This document shows positions 6,233 through 8,704 of a stretch of 8,704 nucleotides of DNA, piece by piece. The position numbers were made by a program, and so were the translations under genes. The notes under the pieces were generated by a model. That model saw nothing but the letters and a program-made list of their open reading frames with translations, had not been told where the DNA came from and searched no databases. The DNA is from Lachnospiraceae bacterium (GTDB lineage Bacteria > Bacillota > Clostridia > Lachnospirales > Lachnospiraceae): assembly GCA_003453515.1 (NCBI GenBank), contig DMLD01000173.1:1-8704 (forward strand). Reading direction: 5' to 3'. How positions within the stretch are numbered: the stretch's first letter is position 1; each line of letters begins with the position of its first letter.

Positions 6233-8080
6233 TCACACGGCACTCTCGATCTCCGTCAAAAATCTTGACTTGTCCGCTTTCTTGTTAAATCGTTTTCCTA
6301 CATATGACAGATGCAGCCTGTGTCTGGCTCTGGTCATAGCCACATAGAGCATCCGCCTTTCCTCCTCGATCTCTGCCGCAAGCCCCGCCTTCCGATACGG
6401 ACAGACCCCCTCATTGAGCGTGGGTATGAACACCACATCATATTCAAGTCCCTTTGCCCCGTGCATGGTCATAAGCTCTATACCATCGACCGGCTCCTCA
6501 TTTTTCTGAGACCTCATGCGCTCCAGCTCCCTGCCGTACTCCTCGGTAAACTCAATCCACTCCCTGATCGAAGTCATCCCGGATGCCGAATCCTCGATCT
6601 CCTCTAAAGTCTCGAACCAGTCATCGGGCTTTACGCCCCTTTCGACAGCTCTCTCCTTCAGGAACTCGTCATATCCTATCTGCATACGAATATAATGTAT
6701 TGCGGATATCGGTGTCATTTTTCGTAAGTGTTTGATATCTTCTTCCATTTCACTGATACGATCAAGCATCCAATACTGCTTATTTTTCATATAATACGAT
6801 CGTATCACGCCAAAATCTATCTCCGGCTCAGCTAACGCCTTCCGGCTTATATATCTGACAGGGCGGTTCATCACCCTCAAAAATGTCTCCCTGGAGTCAT
6901 CTCCGCATGCCATCTGAAGATACGCGATGATATCCGTCGCGATGAAGCTCTTGAACATATTCGGCATGCTTTCCTTCATCCTGAACGGGATCCCCAGATC
7001 CATCATCTTCCCCGCAAGTGTTCTCATCTGCAGATTGGTTCGAAACAAAACAGCGATCTCACCCGGCTCCATCCCGTCAGTCAGATATTCTCTTATACTC
7101 CTGCATATAAAATCCGCCTCCGACAGCAGATCCTCATGATAGGAAATGCCCACCGGCTCCTCGCTCCCGTTGTCGGAGCTGAGTTCCTTATTGTATCGTC
7201 TTTTGTTGTTTTTTATCAGAACGCCCGCAGTCTTCAGTATCTCCGACGAGCATCTGTAATTTATGTTCAGATTGACTGTTTTTGCGCTAGTATACAGCTT
7301 TGGAAACGAGAGCATGATGTCCGGTCTTGCACCCCTGAACCCGTATATTGACTGGTCATCGTCTCCCACGATAAAAATGTTGTCCTCCGGAGCAGCAAGC
7401 AAACGGATATTTTCATACTGCAGCCTGTTGATGTCCTGAAACTCGTCAATAAGTATGTATTTAAACCTCTCCTGCCAGGCGGACAGGATATCTCTGCGCT
7501 TTGTCAAAAGCTCATATGTATAGATGACCATATCATCGAAGTCAAGCGCCCTGTTCCGCAACAGTCTTTCCTGATAACCTTTGTATATATCGCGAAACAC
7601 ATCCTCCGGACAGTTCGTCGAATAATAGGTATCTATATCGATCCCGTCACCCTTCAGCTTCGAGATCTCCTTCTCAACGGATTCCAAAAACTCCTGACTA
7701 TCCTCCACCTCGTATCCCGTTTCAGCTATGGCTTCGGCGATAAAACGGTACTTCAGGTTATCGGAAACTATATCGGATGCCTCGTAGTGATATGCTCTTT
7801 TCAGTATTTCAAAAAATACCGAGTGGAACGTGCCAAACCTCACACCCCTGTAGGCATGCTCCGTCATGATGTCAAATCTTTCCTTCATCTCGACCGCCGC
7901 GGCGCGCGAAAAGGTCACTGTGAGGATCGATTCCGGAGACACACCGTATTCCGTTATCAGATTGGACACGCGGTTGGTTATGACAAAGGTCTTGCCGGCA
8001 CCCGGTCCGGCGAGCACCATCATAGGCCCGTCTCCATGGTGGATGGCTCTATACTGTGCTTCATTGGACAGCTGCTTCAA
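6233..8080 (-). CDS. UvrD/PcrA/Rep-type SF1 DNA helicase (compact, TTG start)
   Basis: A 615-residue ATP-dependent 3'-to-5' DNA helicase of the UvrD family, whose members displace proteins or strands in repair and replication. All motifs are present: Q-motif LSNEAQYRAI (4-13), Walker A GPGAGKT (25-31), TFSRAAAVEM (56-65), FGTFHS (82-87), IDEFQDIN (211-218), GDDDQSIYGFRGA (239-251), NYRCS (274-278), TMHGAKGLEYDVVFIP (538-553) and EEERRMLYVAMTRAR (572-586). It is shorter than housekeeping PcrA (about 720-750 residues): the 2B region is small and the C-terminal tail is missing, so it may be a second, specialised UvrD relative. The start is forced. An in-frame stop lies two codons upstream of the TTG at 8078-8080, and the first ATG (residue 20) would remove the Q-motif. 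Its start overlaps the end of gltX by 20 bp in another frame, so the two are probably cotranscribed. Confidence 0.93.
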   Translation of the reverse strand: MKQLSNEAQYRAIHHGDGPMMVLAGPGAGKTFVITNRVSNLITEYGVSPESILTVTFSRAAAVEMKERFDIMTEHAYRGVRFGTFHSVFFEILKRAYHYEASDIVSDNLKYRFIAEAIAETGYEVEDSQEFLESVEKEISKLKGDGIDIDTYYSTNCPEDVFRDIYKGYQERLLRNRALDFDDMVIYTYELLTKRRDILSAWQERFKYILIDEFQDINRLQYENIRLLAAPEDNIFIVGDDDQSIYGFRGARPDIMLSFPKLYTSAKTVNLNINYRCSSEILKTAGVLIKNNKRRYNKELSSDNGSEEPVGISYHEDLLSEADFICRSIREYLTDGMEPGEIAVLFRTNLQMRTLAGKMMDLGIPFRMKESMPNMFKSFIATDIIAYLQMACGDDSRETFLRVMNRPVRYISRKALAEPEIDFGVIRSYYMKNKQYWMLDRISEMEEDIKHLRKMTPISAIHYIRMQIGYDEFLKERAVERGVKPDDWFETLEEIEDSASGMTSIREWIEFTEEYGRELERMRSQKNEEPVDGIELMTMHGAKGLEYDVVFIPTLNEGVCPYRKAGLAAEIEEERRMLYVAMTRARHRLHLSYVGKRFNKKADKSRFLTEIESAV

Positions 8081-8704
8081 GCTTGTTTATTCCCTTCCGA
8101 ATACGTGCTAAACTTTCCTCTTTTCCGAGTATCTCCATTATCTCATAGGCACCGCCCGGGGTCATCTGTTTACCGGACACCGCCGTCCTGAGCGGCCAGA
8201 GCGCGATACCGTTTTTGCACTCATGTCTTGCCACATAATCCATAGCCACCTTCTCGAGCGAAGCGTGATCCCACTCACTCAGCTTTTCAAGCTCGGGCAA
8301 CATCTCAGTAAGAGCTTCCAACGAGTTTTCGGAATTTGTCTTCATTTTTTTGTGAGTGTACATGTCCACGGAATAGTCAGGCAATTCCTCAAAGAAGTCT
8401 ATCTTCTCTGCAATATCCGGGAATACCTCTATCCTCGTCTTTACGAGATCAGCTATGGTCTTTTTGTCTATATCCCTGCTTATCACCTTGTCGATCTCCG
8501 GCATGGCGTACTTATAATACTCTTCATCAGGCATGGCTTTGATATATTCGCCGTTCATCCAGCGAAGCTTCGTCATGTCGAATACAGCAGGCGACTTGTT
8601 GATCCTTGTGTAGTCGAATACCTTTACCAGCTCATCAAGTGAGTATATCTCCCTGTCCTCAGCCGGCGACCAACCGAGAAGAGCCACATAGTTGACGACT
8701 GCCT
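8061..8704 (-). CDS. gltX: Glutamyl-tRNA synthetase, C-terminal part (5' end outside the window)
   Basis: The visible 213 residues are the C-terminal part of a class I glutamyl-tRNA synthetase, which attaches glutamate to tRNA in the cytoplasm. The frame is open to the right edge. It begins AVVNYMALLGWSP, the conserved stretch just after the catalytic core, followed by SLDELVKVFDYTRINKSPAVFD and KLRWMNGEYI. The remainder is the helical anticodon-binding region ending KLEAAVQ. The ATG at 8687 is internal, not the start; the HIGH and KMSKS signatures would lie outside. Whether the enzyme also charges tRNA-Gln, as in many Firmicutes, cannot be judged from this part. Its last 20 bp overlap the TTG-started helicase gene. 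Confidence 0.95.
   Translation of the reverse strand, partial: AVVNYVALLGWSPAEDREIYSLDELVKVFDYTRINKSPAVFDMTKLRWMNGEYIKAMPDEEYYKYAMPEIDKVISRDIDKKTIADLVKTRIEVFPDIAEKIDFFEELPDYSVDMYTHKKMKTNSENSLEALTEMLPELEKLSEWDHASLEKVAMDYVARHECKNGIALWPLRTAVSGKQMTPGGAYEIMEILGKEESLARIRKGINKLEAAVQ
8092..8098 (-). promoter_or_regulatory. Weak ribosome binding site for the TTG-started helicase, inside gltX
   Basis: GGAAGGG on the minus strand lies 11 nt before the TTG at 8080, within the coding sequence of gltX. The match is imperfect and the spacing long. Initiation probably depends partly on ribosomes terminating at the gltX stop (8063-8061), just past the TTG, which would keep helicase levels low. Confidence 0.45.

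Noticed and set aside
3316..8080. UvrD-type helicase plus nuclease as an AddAB complex
   Set aside because: AddA and AddB are each over 1,100 residues and AddA carries its own nuclease domain; here the UvrD protein has 615 residues and no nuclease, and the nuclease is on an SF2 helicase.

Overview
The window looks like chromosomal DNA from a Gram-positive anaerobe of the class Clostridia, most likely a Lachnospiraceae-type bacterium. The grounds are strong AGGAGG-type ribosome binding sites, a DUF1292 protein, a clostridial-type sigma factor paired with a membrane-anchored beta-propeller protein, moderate GC content and very tight gene packing. The assignment rests on gene types and not on a database match. 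No RNA gene, insertion sequence, phage gene or CRISPR array was seen.

The left edge (1-438, + strand) holds the C-terminal half of a membrane sugar-1-phosphate transferase that starts exopolysaccharide or capsule repeat-unit synthesis. It meets the leftward genes tail to tail, with stop codons overlapping by 4 bp. The rest of the window is on the minus strand. Read in the direction of transcription, right to left, it holds: the end of gltX (glutamyl-tRNA synthetase); a compact UvrD/PcrA-type helicase that starts at TTG inside gltX; a small acidic DUF1292 protein; an 806-residue protein joining a PD-(D/E)XK nuclease domain to an iron-sulfur XPD/DinG-type helicase; then, after a 110-bp gap, an ECF-like sigma factor and a 748-residue membrane-anchored beta-propeller protein.

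Two functional groups stand out. The first is a likely cotranscribed run, gltX to uvrD to DUF1292 to nuclease-helicase, with a 20-bp overlap and two 41-nt gaps. It brings together an SF1A helicase and an SF2 Fe-S helicase with its own nuclease, which suggests a DNA repair or recombination role. The second is the sigma factor and propeller pair, 14 nt apart. The propeller protein has a short cytoplasmic N-terminus, one membrane helix and a large extracytoplasmic domain, so it is a plausible but unproven regulator of the sigma factor. The gap before the sigma gene holds a perfect 12-bp palindrome and a weak promoter candidate.

The best candidates for a less-described system are the sigma/propeller module and the two-helicase operon. 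Neither can be called novel without database comparison.
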